Notes: generated by a model not told the origin, from the sequence alone. A stretch of 64,000 nt of DNA from an uncultured Eubacteriales bacterium (GCA_934546935.1 CAKTEH010000009.1:20056-84055); one strand, 5' to 3'. Positions 17,602-27,432 are shown, numbered from the stretch's first letter. A program made the numbers and translations.

Positions 17602-17694
17602 TTGACAAGTGTCGCTGAAGAATACATATAAATTTTCCACAGTCAGAAAATTCCCGTTTTTTATATGGGAATTTTTTCTTTTTTATGGTATACT
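17602..17694 (+). promoter_or_regulatory. Promoter region of the rhomboid-like gene
   Basis: Two candidates: TTGACA (17602-17607) with ATATAA 18 nt on, and an extended -10 TGGTATACT (17686-17694) 31 nt before the start codon. A small AATTCCC/GGGAATT hairpin followed by T runs lies between them. I cannot decide which is used. Confidence 0.4.
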
Positions 17695-17725
17695 ATATAA
17701 AAGCACAGAAAATTTTGGAGGCATT

Positions 17726-18391
17726 ATGTTTTTCTATCGTTGGCTCTCAAAGCTGGAAAACCGGTTTTCGCGCTTTTCCATCCGCAATCTGATGACTTAT
17801 ATCGTCGCAGGGATGGCAATGGTCTTTGTAGCGGATCTGTTCATCGGCGCGGCGACGGGCCGAAGCCTGTATTCCTACTTCATGTTCTCTGCACAGGCTT
17901 TTTTATCCGGGCAGTTTTGGCGTATTATAACCTTTATTTTCCTTCCGCCTGACAGCTCGCTTCTTTTCATCGTATTCTCACTTTATTTTTATTACCTGAT
18001 TGGTTCCTCGCTGGAACGGGAATGGGGAAGCTTCTGGTTTAATGTTTATTACCTTTTTGGGATGATCGGCACGCTCATCGCCGGATTTATTTCCGGTGCG
18101 GCAACAAACTATTATTTAAATATGTCCCTGTTTTTCGCTTTCGCTGTCATGTATCCGGATTTTCAGCTTCTGCTGTTTTTCTTTATCCCGATCAAGATTA
18201 AATGGCTGGCGCTGCTCGACGCCGCCATGTTCCTGTTGAGTTTCATCATCGGCTCATGGCCGGAGCGTGCGGCAATCCTGGCGTCGCTTATTAATTTCCT
18301 TATCTTTTTCGGTCCCAGTTTCTATCGCTCCCTGCGCGACCGTTATGATACCTATAAGCGCCGCAAACGGTTCCGCGACGGATTTCAATAA
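17726..18391 (+). CDS. Rhomboid-like integral membrane protein lacking the catalytic serine
   Basis: 221 residues; the ATG at 17726 follows TGGAGG by 4 nt (an upstream in-frame ATG at 17609 has no site). About six membrane helices. The loop after the first helix has the rhomboid QFWRIITFIFLPP pattern (W-R in L1), and helix 3 reads ERYWGS-like SLEREWGSFWFNVYYLFG. Where active rhomboids have GxSG in TM4 this protein has NYYLNMSLFFAFAVMYPD, and the partner His-bearing GH motif in TM6 is absent. It is therefore a pseudoprotease or derlin-like member. A basic cytoplasmic tail (RRKRFRDGFQ) follows. The role is unknown. Confidence 0.8.
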   Translation: MFFYRWLSKLENRFSRFSIRNLMTYIVAGMAMVFVADLFIGAATGRSLYSYFMFSAQAFLSGQFWRIITFIFLPPDSSLLFIVFSLYFYYLIGSSLEREWGSFWFNVYYLFGMIGTLIAGFISGAATNYYLNMSLFFAFAVMYPDFQLLLFFFIPIKIKWLALLDAAMFLLSFIIGSWPERAAILASLINFLIFFGPSFYRSLRDRYDTYKRRKRFRDGFQ

Positions 18392-18415
18392 TCCGCACTG
18401 GAATTAATATAATTT

Positions 18416-18445
18416 AAATCCCGTCTTTTTAAAGACGGGATTTTA
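18416..18445. terminator. Bidirectional intrinsic terminator
   Basis: Stem AAATCCCGTCTTT with its complement and TTTTA; ends the rhomboid-like gene (+) and the pyr operon (-). Confidence 0.88.
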
Positions 18446-18907
18446 TTATTGCACGTGCATAATCATAACAAGGCAGGGATTTGCCGCATCCCAAAGCGTG
18501 GGGAAGACTTCCAGCCTGGCAAACCCCAGGCTTTCATAAAACCGGCGTGTCCGGTCATAACATTCATAATATCCAGCGTCTACCGTCTTGACTTGGAGGA
18601 ATTTATAACCTTGCGTTTTGGCATAAGCATAGAACGCGCTGAATAAAGCCCGCCCAATTCCACGCCGGTGCAGCTGTGGCACAACGCCCATCACATAGAT
18701 CTCGGCCGTGCAGGAACTTGTTTCCTTCAATGCTAAAAACCCGAGCGTATGCCCGTTTTCCTTACAAATCCAAACCGGTTTATCCGCACAGCCGAGAATG
18801 TATGCTTCCCGGGAAGTTTCAACTTCAAACCATTCAGGAAGCTGCTCCAGAATCTGTCTTGCAGCCGTCTGATTTTCCTGAGGGTCTATTGAAAGGAGGA
18901 TGTTCAT
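18446..18907 (-). CDS. GNAT family N-acetyltransferase at the end of the pyr operon
   Basis: About 153 residues. The ATG overlaps the pyrE stop codon (ATGA), indicating translational coupling; an in-frame GTG 9 nt upstream is an alternative start. The GNAT motif A is clear: VMGVVPQLHRRGIGRALFSAFYAYAKTQGY (R/QxxGxG/A), followed by ECYDRTRRFYESLGF. The substrate is unknown. Its fixed place after pyrE suggests only shared expression, since I know of no acetylation step in UMP synthesis. Confidence 0.88.
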   Translation of the reverse strand: MNILLSIDPQENQTAARQILEQLPEWFEVETSREAYILGCADKPVWICKENGHTLGFLALKETSSCTAEIYVMGVVPQLHRRGIGRALFSAFYAYAKTQGYKFLQVKTVDAGYYECYDRTRRFYESLGFARLEVFPTLWDAANPCLVMIMHVQ

Positions 18908-19545
18908 GCCTTGCACATCCAGGATTCGTCGGACGGATTATCGCGGAACCGCTTTATACGTGCAATATCCTCCGGCGCAATGTAGCGCTCTTTTGCAGCA
19001 GCTTCCAGAAGCGCATCAAGCGTTGTCAGCGAGGTGTTTTCAACCTGCGCCTGCGCCATACGGTCGAGACCTTTTTGCATCCCGTAGGTAAAAATGCTGA
19101 TGATACCCAGTACCTGTGCGCCCGCATCCCGTAGCGCTTCCACAACCTCCAGTACGCTTCCTGCGGTTGAAATCAGGTCTTCAATTACAACAACCTTCTG
19201 CCCCTTTTCCAGCTTTCCCTCAATCTGATTTCCGCGGCCATGGTCTTTTGCGCCGGAGCGGACATAGCCCATAGGCAGTCCAAGAATTGTTGCGGTGATG
19301 GCGGCATGTGCAATCCCGGCAGTGCTGGTCCCCATCAGCATCTCGCAGTCCGGATATTTCTCCCGAAGCGTATCGGCGAAGGCATTCTCCACCGCTGTGC
19401 GGGCCTTGGGATAGGAGAGGACCAGGCGATTGTCGCAGTAAATCGGGCTGTGGATACCGCTTGCCCATGTAAACGGTTCATCAGGACGCAGGAAAACTGC
19501 GCCGATAGAAAGCAGCTGGCGGGCAATTTCATATTGTCTGTCCAT
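18904..19545 (-). CDS. pyrE: Orotate phosphoribosyltransferase
   Basis: Adds ribose-5-phosphate from PRPP to orotate giving OMP. The 213-residue protein has the PRPP-binding motif VVVIEDLISTAGSVLEVV (the type I PRTase acidic pair is ED here), the flexible loop KDHGRGNQIEG, and DNRLVLSYP near the N-terminus. The start follows GGAAGGA. It begins 15 nt after pyrF. Confidence 0.96.
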   Translation of the reverse strand: MDRQYEIARQLLSIGAVFLRPDEPFTWASGIHSPIYCDNRLVLSYPKARTAVENAFADTLREKYPDCEMLMGTSTAGIAHAAITATILGLPMGYVRSGAKDHGRGNQIEGKLEKGQKVVVIEDLISTAGSVLEVVEALRDAGAQVLGIISIFTYGMQKGLDRMAQAQVENTSLTTLDALLEAAAKERYIAPEDIARIKRFRDNPSDESWMCKA

Positions 19546-19560
19546 ATTGATCCTTCCTTT

Positions 19561-20256
19561 TCAGCAGAATTCGCGCACGCAGCGCGCATAAGAGGCTTCC
19601 GGATCGGCGGCGGCGGTTACCGAGCGCCCGACCACAATGAAGTCGGAGCCAATTTCACGCGCCTTTTCGGGCGTGGTTACCCGCGCCTGATCGCCCTTGT
19701 CATCATCAGCAAAACGAATTCCAGGCGTAACAGTAAGGAAACTTGAACCACAGGTTTCCTTGACTGCCCGCGCTTCAAGAGGAGAGCAGACAACGCCGTC
19801 GAGTCCTGCAGTTTTGGCATTGTGTGCATACTGACGTACTACGTCCATAACCTCGCCGGGAATTAAAAGTTCTTCATTCATGCGGCGCCGGTCGGTGGAG
19901 GTCAGCTGCGTCACCGCGATAAGGAGGGGACGGCTGCCATCCGGGCGCGTAAGCCCTTCCAGCGCGGCGCGCATCATATCAATACCGCCGGCGGCATGCA
20001 GGTTGACAATATCCACCCCCAGGCAGGAAAGCGAGTGCATGGCTTTTTTGACGGTGTTGGGAATATCATGCAGCTTCAAATCCAGGAAAATCCGGTGGCC
20101 TCGCGCCTTTAAGGCCCGTACGATCTCCGGCCCTTCGGCGTAAAAAAGCTCCATCCCGATTTTTACAAAAGGCTTTTGTGTTGGAAACCGGTCCAAAAAT
20201 GCATAAGTCTGTTCTGCAGAGGCAAAATCGCAGGCAAGGATTACGTCGCGCTTCAT
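19561..20256 (-). CDS. pyrF: Orotidine-5'-phosphate decarboxylase
   Basis: Last step of UMP synthesis, OMP to UMP. 231 residues with the catalytic DLKLHDIPNTVKKA (the D-x-K-x-x-D array), the N-terminal CDFAS strand and the phosphate loop FIVVGRSV. AGGAGG precedes the ATG, and the first four bases overlap the end of pyrD. Confidence 0.96.
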   Translation of the reverse strand: MKRDVILACDFASAEQTYAFLDRFPTQKPFVKIGMELFYAEGPEIVRALKARGHRIFLDLKLHDIPNTVKKAMHSLSCLGVDIVNLHAAGGIDMMRAALEGLTRPDGSRPLLIAVTQLTSTDRRRMNEELLIPGEVMDVVRQYAHNAKTAGLDGVVCSPLEARAVKETCGSSFLTVTPGIRFADDDKGDQARVTTPEKAREIGSDFIVVGRSVTAAADPEASYARCVREFC

Positions 20257-21164
20257 GCTCTACCTCCTATAATATCCGAAAGGTTTTCTATGCCCAGCGC
20301 CGCCATTTCAGCAGGCAGGGTTTCAATTATTTTTTTACAGGCGAAAGGATCAATTAGATTTGCCGCTCCGACCTGCACGGCTGTCGCGCCTGCGATCATC
20401 ATCTCGATCACGTCGCGTGCGCTGGACACGCCGCCCATACCCATAATCGGAATATGGACCGCCTGTGCGCACTGATAAACCATGCGCAGCGCTATCGGGA
20501 ATACTGCCGGGCCGGAAAGCCCTCCGGTACCGTTGGCCAAAATCGGCTTTCCAGTCTGCAAGTTGAAGCGCATCCCCAGCAACGTATTGATCAGGCTCAG
20601 ACCATCTGCTCCGGCTTCTTCACAGGCGCGGGCAACTGCGGTGATATCCGTTACATTCGGCGTCAGCTTAATAAACACGGGTTTGCTGGTCACGGCTTTT
20701 ACCGCCGCGGTAACTGAAGCGGCTGCATCCGGATCGGTGCCGAAGCTCATGCCGCCATGATGGACATTCGGGCAGCTGATATTGATTTCCAAAATGCCGA
20801 TTTGTGGCTGCATATCAAGCAGGCGCGCGCAGTGAACATATTCTTCGATGGAAAATCCGGAAATATTTGCGACAACCGGTTTATGAAAGAACTGGGAAAG
20901 ACGGGGGAGTTCTTCCATGATTACCGCATCTACGCCAGGATTTTGAAGCCCCACGCTGTTAAGCATCCCTGCAGGCGCCTCTGCAATGCGCGGCGATTCA
21001 TTCCCAAAACGCGGATGCTGGGTTGTGCCTTTCAGGCAGAATGAACCAAGGATGTTCAGATCATAAAAATCCTTAAATTCATTGCCAAATCCAAAGGTGC
21101 CGCTTGCAGGGATAACAGGATTATCCAGCCAAAGCCCGGCCAGGTTTACCCTCAGGTTCGCCAT
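20253..21164 (-). CDS. pyrD: Dihydroorotate dehydrogenase B, catalytic subunit
   Basis: 303-residue class 1B enzyme: FMN-containing TIM barrel with the class 1 catalytic cysteine in ISCPNVHHGG, KLTPNVTD, and NTLLGM. It oxidises dihydroorotate to orotate and passes electrons to PyrK and then NAD+. The ATG follows GGGAGGAG. It overlaps the end of pyrK by 13 nt, consistent with tight coupling of the two subunits. Confidence 0.96.
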   Translation of the reverse strand: MANLRVNLAGLWLDNPVIPASGTFGFGNEFKDFYDLNILGSFCLKGTTQHPRFGNESPRIAEAPAGMLNSVGLQNPGVDAVIMEELPRLSQFFHKPVVANISGFSIEEYVHCARLLDMQPQIGILEINISCPNVHHGGMSFGTDPDAAASVTAAVKAVTSKPVFIKLTPNVTDITAVARACEEAGADGLSLINTLLGMRFNLQTGKPILANGTGGLSGPAVFPIALRMVYQCAQAVHIPIMGMGGVSSARDVIEMMIAGATAVQVGAANLIDPFACKKIIETLPAEMAALGIENLSDIIGGRA

Positions 21165-21895
21165 AAAATCTCCTCCCTTGTAAGCACCGGCCCGTCTTTG
21201 CAGATCCGTTTGGAGCCTGTAACGGTATGGCAGGTACAGCCCATGCAGGCGCCGAAGCCGCAGCCCATACGTTCTTCAAAGCTGAACTGCCCGGGAATGT
21301 CGGTATAATTATACAACGCCCGCAGCATCGGCATCGGCCCGCAGGCATAGCTGTAATCAAACGCGGGTTTATGCGCTTGCAGCGCATCAATCACTGTACC
21401 CGGCGTACCATGGCTTCCGTCCTGTGTTGCACAAAACACCTGCGCGCCCAGCGCAGAAAATTCATCCGTATAAAATACATCCTGCGCACCGGCAAAGCCC
21501 AGAACTACTGTCATCCTGCACGCCTTTTTCCGGAGAAGCTTTGCCAGTGCGTAAAGCGGAGGCGTACCGACGCCGCCGCCGACTAAAAGCGGCGAGCATC
21601 CGTCGTTTTGAAGGTTAAAGCCGTTCCCAAGCCCGGTCAGCAGATCAAGCTGTGTGCCTTCAGACATAGCTGCCAAAGCCTGCGTACCTTCGCCAACCGT
21701 TTTATAGATCAAGATAAGCTTCCCCTCTTCCCAATCACACACGGAAATTGGACGGCGAAGATAGAAACCGTTAATACGTATATTGACAAACTGCCCCGGT
21801 GCGGTGATCGCGCTGGTGTCGCCGGAAAGCGTCAGCCGGTAAATGCTGCGCGCAAGCGGATGGTTTTCCAGGACCCGGAAAATCTCCTGTTTCAT
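21152..21895 (-). CDS. pyrK: Dihydroorotate dehydrogenase B, electron transfer subunit
   Basis: About 247 residues: FAD-binding barrel (RRPISVCDW), NAD-binding region (GGGVGTPPLYALAK) and a C-terminal [2Fe-2S] cluster, Cys-x4-Cys-x2-Cys in CGFGACMGCTCH with a fourth Cys in RICKDG. The ATG at 21895 has GAGGGG 4 nt upstream; a GTG at 21907 overlapping the carB stop is the alternative start. It forms the heterotetramer with PyrD. Confidence 0.95.
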   Translation of the reverse strand: MKQEIFRVLENHPLARSIYRLTLSGDTSAITAPGQFVNIRINGFYLRRPISVCDWEEGKLILIYKTVGEGTQALAAMSEGTQLDLLTGLGNGFNLQNDGCSPLLVGGGVGTPPLYALAKLLRKKACRMTVVLGFAGAQDVFYTDEFSALGAQVFCATQDGSHGTPGTVIDALQAHKPAFDYSYACGPMPMLRALYNYTDIPGQFSFEERMGCGFGACMGCTCHTVTGSKRICKDGPVLTREEILWRT

Positions 21896-21903
21896 AGTTC
21901 CCC

Positions 21904-24900
21904 TCACTTTGCGTCAATTGTGGAGATCCCGATGGTAATCTCTTCCAGGACGTCGAGCAGCACGCGCACTGTCTCCAGAGAGGTAAACATCGCCACATTG
22001 TTTTCCACCGCATAGCGACGAATCAGGAAACCGTCGCTTCGCGCATCCTCGTGTGCGTCGATATCGATGGTATTGATCACATAATTAACATGCCCTTTGC
22101 TCAGCGAACGCAGGATTTCGTCGCTCCCTTCACTGATTTTACGTTTGATGCGGGTTTTGATCCCATTTTCACGTAAAAACTCCGCCGTCCCCTTGGTCGC
22201 TTCCAAATTAAAACCCATGTTGTAAAAGCGCCGGGCAAGCGGGAGGACCTCGTTTTTGTCTCGGTCGGCAACCGTCAGGAAGACCGTACCATAATTCGCC
22301 ACATCGATCCCGCTGGAACGAAGGGCTTTATAAAGCGCACGTGTCAGCGTGTTGTCATAGCCGATGGCTTCGCCGGTTGATTTCATTTCTGGGGAAAGAT
22401 AAGCGTCGAGCCCGCGGATCTTTGAGAAGGAGAAAGCAGGCGCTTTTACATACCAGCGGCGGCCTTTCTCGTGGCAAACCTGCGTGATACCAAGTTCACG
22501 GAGCTTTGCGCCGAGCATTACTTTTGTTGCAATATTGGCCATTGGCACGCCGGTCGATTTGGAAAGGAAGGGCACCGTGCGGGAGGAACGGGGGTTGACC
22601 TCGATAACATAGACATTTTCGCCCGGGTCTACAATAAACTGGATATTATACAGTCCCACGATCCCAATTCCGAGCCCTAAACGTACCGCATAATCCACAA
22701 TTGTATCTTCCACTTTTTTGCTGACGGAGTAAGTCGGATATACGCTGATAGAATCGCCGGAATGGACGCCGGTTTTTTCTACCAGCTCCATAATGCCGGG
22801 GATGAATACATCAGTGCCGTCACAGATCGCATCGACTTCCAATTCCTTGCCGCTGATATATTTATCTACCAATACCGGCTGCTCCACATTGACTTCAACC
22901 GCGCTTTGCAGGTATTTGCGCAGCGCCGCTTCGTTCCCAACGATCTGCATTGCACGGCCGCCTAAGACGTAGGATGGCCGCACAAGCACCGGATACCCGA
23001 TGCGGGCGGCAACGCGCGCGCCGTCTTCAATATTGGTGACTGCTTCACCCTGCGGCTGTGGGATATGCAGCTTTTCAAGGATTTTTTCAAAACTGTCCCG
23101 GTTTTCGGCATTTTCAATTGCCGAAAATCCCGTCCCGATAATTGGGACCCCCAGCTTTTCCAGCTTTTCCGCCAGGTTAATTGCTGTCTGTCCACCAAGG
23201 GAAACGACAACGCCCTTCGGCTTCTCCAGTTCAATGACGTTCATGACGTCTTCGATCGTCAGCGGTTCAAAGTACAACTTGTCCGAAGTGGTATAATCCG
23301 TCGACACCGTTTCCGGGTTATTATTGATGATAATCGCTTCGTAGCCCGCCTGCTGGATCCCCCAGATGGCATGTACCGTGGAATAATCGAATTCGACGCC
23401 CTGTCCGATGCGGATCGGGCCGGACCCGAGAACGATGATTTTTTCCTTTTCGCTGACGACGGATTCGTTTTCAAGCTCATAAGTGCTGTAAAAATAGGGG
23501 ACATAGGAGTCAAATTCGCTGGCACAGGTATCAATCATCTTGTAGACCGGGAAAATCCCGTTTTCCCGGCGCAGCCTGAAAATTTCCAGTTCGTCTGAAT
23601 CCCAGACCTGCGCGAGATAACGGTCAGAAATTCCCATACGCTTGGCGTCGCGCAGGATCTGCGTATCCAACGGATATTCCCGCAGTTTCGGTTCGAACTC
23701 CACAACGTTGCGGATTTTTTCCAGGAAAAGCATGTCGATTTTTGTCGCGTTGTAAATCAGGCCAAGGTCAGTACCAAGCCGCATCAGCTGGGCTATCGCA
23801 TAGATCCGGTCGTCCGTCCCCTCTGCAATATAGGCAAGCAGGGAATCGGCATCCATATTGTCAAATTTGGGGCTGTGGAAATGGCACAGGCCGGTCTCGA
23901 CACTGCGTACAGCCTTCAGAAAGCTCTCCTCAATTGTACGGCCTATGGCCATAACTTCACCGGTGGCTTTCATCTGTGTGGAAAGCTTGTTTGAAGCGCG
24001 GGCAAATTTATCGAAGGGGAAGCGCGGGAATTTGGTTACGACATAATCAAGCGTTGGTTCGAAGCTTGCCGGCGTATTGGCGATCCGGATTTCGTCCAAA
24101 TGCAGCCCGACAGCGATTTTGGCGGAAACCCGGGCGATTGGATAGCCGCTCGCTTTGGATGCCAGCGCGGAAGACCGTGACACGCGCGGATTCACCTCAA
24201 TCAGGTAATACTGGAATGAATGGGGGTCAAGCGCAAACTGTACGTTGCAGCCGCCTTCGATTTTCAACGCACGGATCAGGCGCAGCGCGCTGTCGCGCAG
24301 CATCTGGTATTCTTTATTGGTCAGGGTTTGACTTGGTGCGACCGTAATGGAGTCGCCGGTATGGATGCCCACCGGATCGACGTTTTCCATGTTACAAATG
24401 GTAATTGCCGTATCGTTGGCATCGCGGATAACTTCGTATTCAATTTCTTTATAACCTTTGATGCTTTTTTCTACCAATACCTGTCCAACCGGGGACAGCT
24501 GCAGGGCGTGTTTGACGATTTCCGTCAATTCTTCTTCGTTGTCTGCGAAGCCGCCTCCGGTTCCACCGAGCGTAAAAGCGGGACGCAGAACGACCGGATA
24601 TCCAATCCGTCCGGCTGCTGCAATTGCTTCCTCAAGGCTCGACGCCACCTCAGAAGGAAGTACCGGTTCGCCGAGGGATTGACACAGTTCCTTAAATTTT
24701 TCCCGGTCCTCGGCCTGCTGGATAGAGGCAAAGCTTGTGCCAAGGATTTCTACCTGACATTCGTCGAGCACGCCTTTCTCCCAAAGCTGCATTACAAGGT
24801 TCAGCCCGGTTTGCCCTCCAAGCCCCGGGACAACGGCATCCGGACGCTCATAGCGTACGATTTTTGCTACGAACTCCAGGTTCAGCGGTTCCATATAAAT

Positions 24901-25089
24901 CTTGTCCGCAATATGCGTATCCGTCATAATGGTTGCGGGGTTGGAGTTGATCAGGACAACTTCATACCCTTCCTCCCGCAGCGCAAGGCAGGCCTGCGTG
25001 CCTGCATAGTCAAATTCCGCCGCCTGTCCAATTACAATCGGGCCGGAGCCGATGACGAGTATTTTCTTAATATCCGTTCTCTTAGGCAT
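21904..25089 (-). CDS. carB: Carbamoyl-phosphate synthase, large subunit
   Basis: 1061 residues, normal length: two homologous ATP-grasp halves (about 1-400 and 550-935), an oligomerisation domain between and a C-terminal MGS-like allosteric domain (about 936-1061). Each half begins with the family strand (KILVIGSGPIVIGQAAEFDYAG and IIVLGSGPIRIGQGVEFDYS) and has the ATP-binding G-rich loops (GGTGGG; the second half GGRAM). It makes carbamoyl phosphate from bicarbonate, ATP and ammonia delivered from CarA. Because the gene is inside the pyr operon, UMP-responsive control is expected. Confidence 0.97.
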   Translation of the reverse strand: MPKRTDIKKILVIGSGPIVIGQAAEFDYAGTQACLALREEGYEVVLINSNPATIMTDTHIADKIYMEPLNLEFVAKIVRYERPDAVVPGLGGQTGLNLVMQLWEKGVLDECQVEILGTSFASIQQAEDREKFKELCQSLGEPVLPSEVASSLEEAIAAAGRIGYPVVLRPAFTLGGTGGGFADNEEELTEIVKHALQLSPVGQVLVEKSIKGYKEIEYEVIRDANDTAITICNMENVDPVGIHTGDSITVAPSQTLTNKEYQMLRDSALRLIRALKIEGGCNVQFALDPHSFQYYLIEVNPRVSRSSALASKASGYPIARVSAKIAVGLHLDEIRIANTPASFEPTLDYVVTKFPRFPFDKFARASNKLSTQMKATGEVMAIGRTIEESFLKAVRSVETGLCHFHSPKFDNMDADSLLAYIAEGTDDRIYAIAQLMRLGTDLGLIYNATKIDMLFLEKIRNVVEFEPKLREYPLDTQILRDAKRMGISDRYLAQVWDSDELEIFRLRRENGIFPVYKMIDTCASEFDSYVPYFYSTYELENESVVSEKEKIIVLGSGPIRIGQGVEFDYSTVHAIWGIQQAGYEAIIINNNPETVSTDYTTSDKLYFEPLTIEDVMNVIELEKPKGVVVSLGGQTAINLAEKLEKLGVPIIGTGFSAIENAENRDSFEKILEKLHIPQPQGEAVTNIEDGARVAARIGYPVLVRPSYVLGGRAMQIVGNEAALRKYLQSAVEVNVEQPVLVDKYISGKELEVDAICDGTDVFIPGIMELVEKTGVHSGDSISVYPTYSVSKKVEDTIVDYAVRLGLGIGIVGLYNIQFIVDPGENVYVIEVNPRSSRTVPFLSKSTGVPMANIATKVMLGAKLRELGITQVCHEKGRRWYVKAPAFSFSKIRGLDAYLSPEMKSTGEAIGYDNTLTRALYKALRSSGIDVANYGTVFLTVADRDKNEVLPLARRFYNMGFNLEATKGTAEFLRENGIKTRIKRKISEGSDEILRSLSKGHVNYVINTIDIDAHEDARSDGFLIRRYAVENNVAMFTSLETVRVLLDVLEEITIGISTIDAK

Positions 25090-26179
25090 GACGGGCGTCC
25101 TCCTTCATCATATCAATAAACTGGTCAAACAGGTAACTGCTGTCCTGCGGGCCGGGTGCGCTTTCCGGATGATACTGTACACACATAACCCGGTCCGGTT
25201 TGCATCGCGCGCCTTCGGCGGTGCCGTCGAGCAGATTGACATGCGTCAGCTCAAGCCCTGTGCCTTCCAGCGATTCCGCACGTACGGCAAAGGAATGATT
25301 CTGGCTGGTAATTTCGATTTTCCCAGTATCCAGGTTTTTGATCGGATGGTTGCCGCCGCGGTGACCGAATTTCATTTTGTAGGTTTCACCGCCGTAAGCA
25401 AGGCAGATCAGCTGATGCCCAAGGCAGATGCCAAAAATCGGAAGGCGTCCGCGCAACGCACGCACAAGTTCAATTACGCAGGGTACGTCTGTCGGATCGC
25501 CGGGTCCATTGGAAAGGAAAAGCCCGTCCGGCTTCAGTGCGAGGATTTCTTCAGCAGTAGTATCATAGGGAACGACGGTTACATTGCAGCCGCGCGCATT
25601 CAGGCTGCGGATGATGTTAAGCTTGATGCCGCAGTCGACTGCAACAACATTACACTGGAAATTCGCTGTACGGGCATACCATTTTTTCCGGCAGCTGACC
25701 CGGAAAACCTGGTCGCGGGGGAGCGTATAATCGGAGAGCCTTTCCAATGCCTCCCGCACTGGTGTATATGCCGAGCAGATCATTGCTTTCTGGCTGCCTT
25801 TGGCGCGGATGATGCGGGTAATCATGCGCGTATCTACGCCGCTGATTCCCGCGACGCCATATTCCTCCATCAACTCGTCCAGCGTCTTGGTATAGCGGAA
25901 GTTTGAGGGAGAATTGTTATAGTCGCGTACAATCATGCCGCCGATGGTGGGCGTTTTAGTTTCAAAATCCTCATCTGTAATGCCGTAGTTTCCGATAATC
26001 GGGTAGGTCATACATACGATCTGCCCGGTGTAGGAGGGGTCGGAAAGGATTTCCTGATAGCCGACCATCGAAGTGTTGAATACAATTTCATAAATGGCTT
26101 CCCGGCGGTCACCAAAACCATAGCCATAAAATTCCTCACCGGAAGCGAGGACTAATTTTCTGTCGAATTTCTTTGCCAT
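25082..26179 (-). CDS. carA: Carbamoyl-phosphate synthase, small (glutaminase) subunit
   Basis: 365 residues with the class I amidotransferase triad: nucleophile Cys in FGICLGHQLICLAYG and the His/Glu of VQYHPESAPGP. The N-terminal domain starts with KLVLASGEEFYGYGFG. It overlaps carB by 8 nt, and its own start lies 28 nt inside the end of pyrC, so the three genes are probably translated in a coupled manner. Confidence 0.97.
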   Translation of the reverse strand: MAKKFDRKLVLASGEEFYGYGFGDRREAIYEIVFNTSMVGYQEILSDPSYTGQIVCMTYPIIGNYGITDEDFETKTPTIGGMIVRDYNNSPSNFRYTKTLDELMEEYGVAGISGVDTRMITRIIRAKGSQKAMICSAYTPVREALERLSDYTLPRDQVFRVSCRKKWYARTANFQCNVVAVDCGIKLNIIRSLNARGCNVTVVPYDTTAEEILALKPDGLFLSNGPGDPTDVPCVIELVRALRGRLPIFGICLGHQLICLAYGGETYKMKFGHRGGNHPIKNLDTGKIEITSQNHSFAVRAESLEGTGLELTHVNLLDGTAEGARCKPDRVMCVQYHPESAPGPQDSSYLFDQFIDMMKEDARHA

Positions 26180-27432
26180 ACGATACTCCCATCCACAATA
26201 TTAAGCAAAACCTGTCCGTAAACTTCCATGCCCTCAAACGGAGAGCCAAAGCCCTGCGTTATAAAATCCTCCTGCCGGATCCTATACGGAGTGTTCAGAT
26301 CCAGTACAGCGAAATCTGCTTTAACGCCAGGTAGTATCGCGGAACCGAGCGAAAAAATCCGCCGCGGCGCGGCCGCCATTTTTTCAACCAGCAGTTCCAA
26401 AGGGATAATCCCGGTGCGCACAAGCTTCGTATACAGTACGGGGAAGGCTGTTTCAAGGCCCGGAATCCCCATCGCGCTTTTTTCGAGTCCCCGGCTTTTT
26501 TCTTCCTGGCTGTGCGGTGCATGGTCTGTCGCAATTACGTCAATTGTCCCGTCAAGCAGGCCTTCGATCAGCGCTTCCCGATCTTTCGCAGAGCGGATTG
26601 GCGGGTTCATTTTAAAGCGCCCATCTTCCTGAAGATCCATGTCCGTCAGTGTCAGGTAATGCGGGCCGGTCTCGCAGGTGACCGGAAGCCCGTCCCTTTT
26701 AGCCGCACGGATCAGCTCGACCGACTGCCGGGTTGAAATATGGCAGACATGGTAACGGCAGCCTGTTTCCCGGACCAGCGCAAGGTCCCGCGCAATTTGT
26801 GCATATTCGCTTTCGGAACTGATGCCGCGGTGTCCGTGCTGCCGCGCGTATTCACCATCATGGATATATCCGCCGTGAAGCAGCGCGTTATCCTCGCAAT
26901 GCGCGGCAATCATCCCGCCGGCAGCATGGACACGCAGCATTGCTTCCCGCATTGTTGCCTCGTCCTGTACGCCGCGCCCGTCATCTGAAAAAGCAAACGC
27001 ATCTGCCGCAAGCGCGGCAAAATCTACCAGCTGCCCGCCGCCGGCCTGTCCCATCGTAATGCAGGCGTAAGGCCTGACGCGTATGTGCGCGTCACGTTGG
27101 ATAATTTCCAGCTCACGGGCAAGATGCTCCGGCGTATCCGGAGGCGGGGAGAGGTTTGGCATCGCACACACCACGCTGTATCCCGCCTGCGCAGCCGCCT
27201 GTGTACCGGACGCGATGGTCTCTTTATAAGAAAAACCGGGTTCCCGCAGATGTACATGCACATCTGCGAAACCCGGTATAAGATAGCATCCGTCAAAATG
27301 AAACACTTCATCCCCGGCAGAAATGGAAATACGGGGACTGAGCTGACAGACTATACCATTTAAAAGAAGAATATCCAGTTTCTGAAAGCGTCCGTTTTGA
27401 TAAACTTCCGCCCCGGTAATTACAGTCCGCAT
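26152..27432 (-). CDS. pyrC: Dihydroorotase (class I)
   Basis: 426 residues. Zinc ligands HVHLREPG, the later His in ACH/ICHIST-type strands and the catalytic DHAPHSQEEK segment identify a class I enzyme that cyclises carbamoyl aspartate to dihydroorotate. AAGGAG precedes the ATG. Second gene of the operon. Confidence 0.96.
   Translation of the reverse strand: MRTVITGAEVYQNGRFQKLDILLLNGIVCQLSPRISISAGDEVFHFDGCYLIPGFADVHVHLREPGFSYKETIASGTQAAAQAGYSVVCAMPNLSPPPDTPEHLARELEIIQRDAHIRVRPYACITMGQAGGGQLVDFAALAADAFAFSDDGRGVQDEATMREAMLRVHAAGGMIAAHCEDNALLHGGYIHDGEYARQHGHRGISSESEYAQIARDLALVRETGCRYHVCHISTRQSVELIRAAKRDGLPVTCETGPHYLTLTDMDLQEDGRFKMNPPIRSAKDREALIEGLLDGTIDVIATDHAPHSQEEKSRGLEKSAMGIPGLETAFPVLYTKLVRTGIIPLELLVEKMAAAPRRIFSLGSAILPGVKADFAVLDLNTPYRIRQEDFITQGFGSPFEGMEVYGQVLLNIVDGSIVWQRNSTEN

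Noticed and set aside
24220..25906. Long plus-strand frames inside carB and carA
   Set aside because: They are antisense shadows of highly conserved genes with no ribosome sites.
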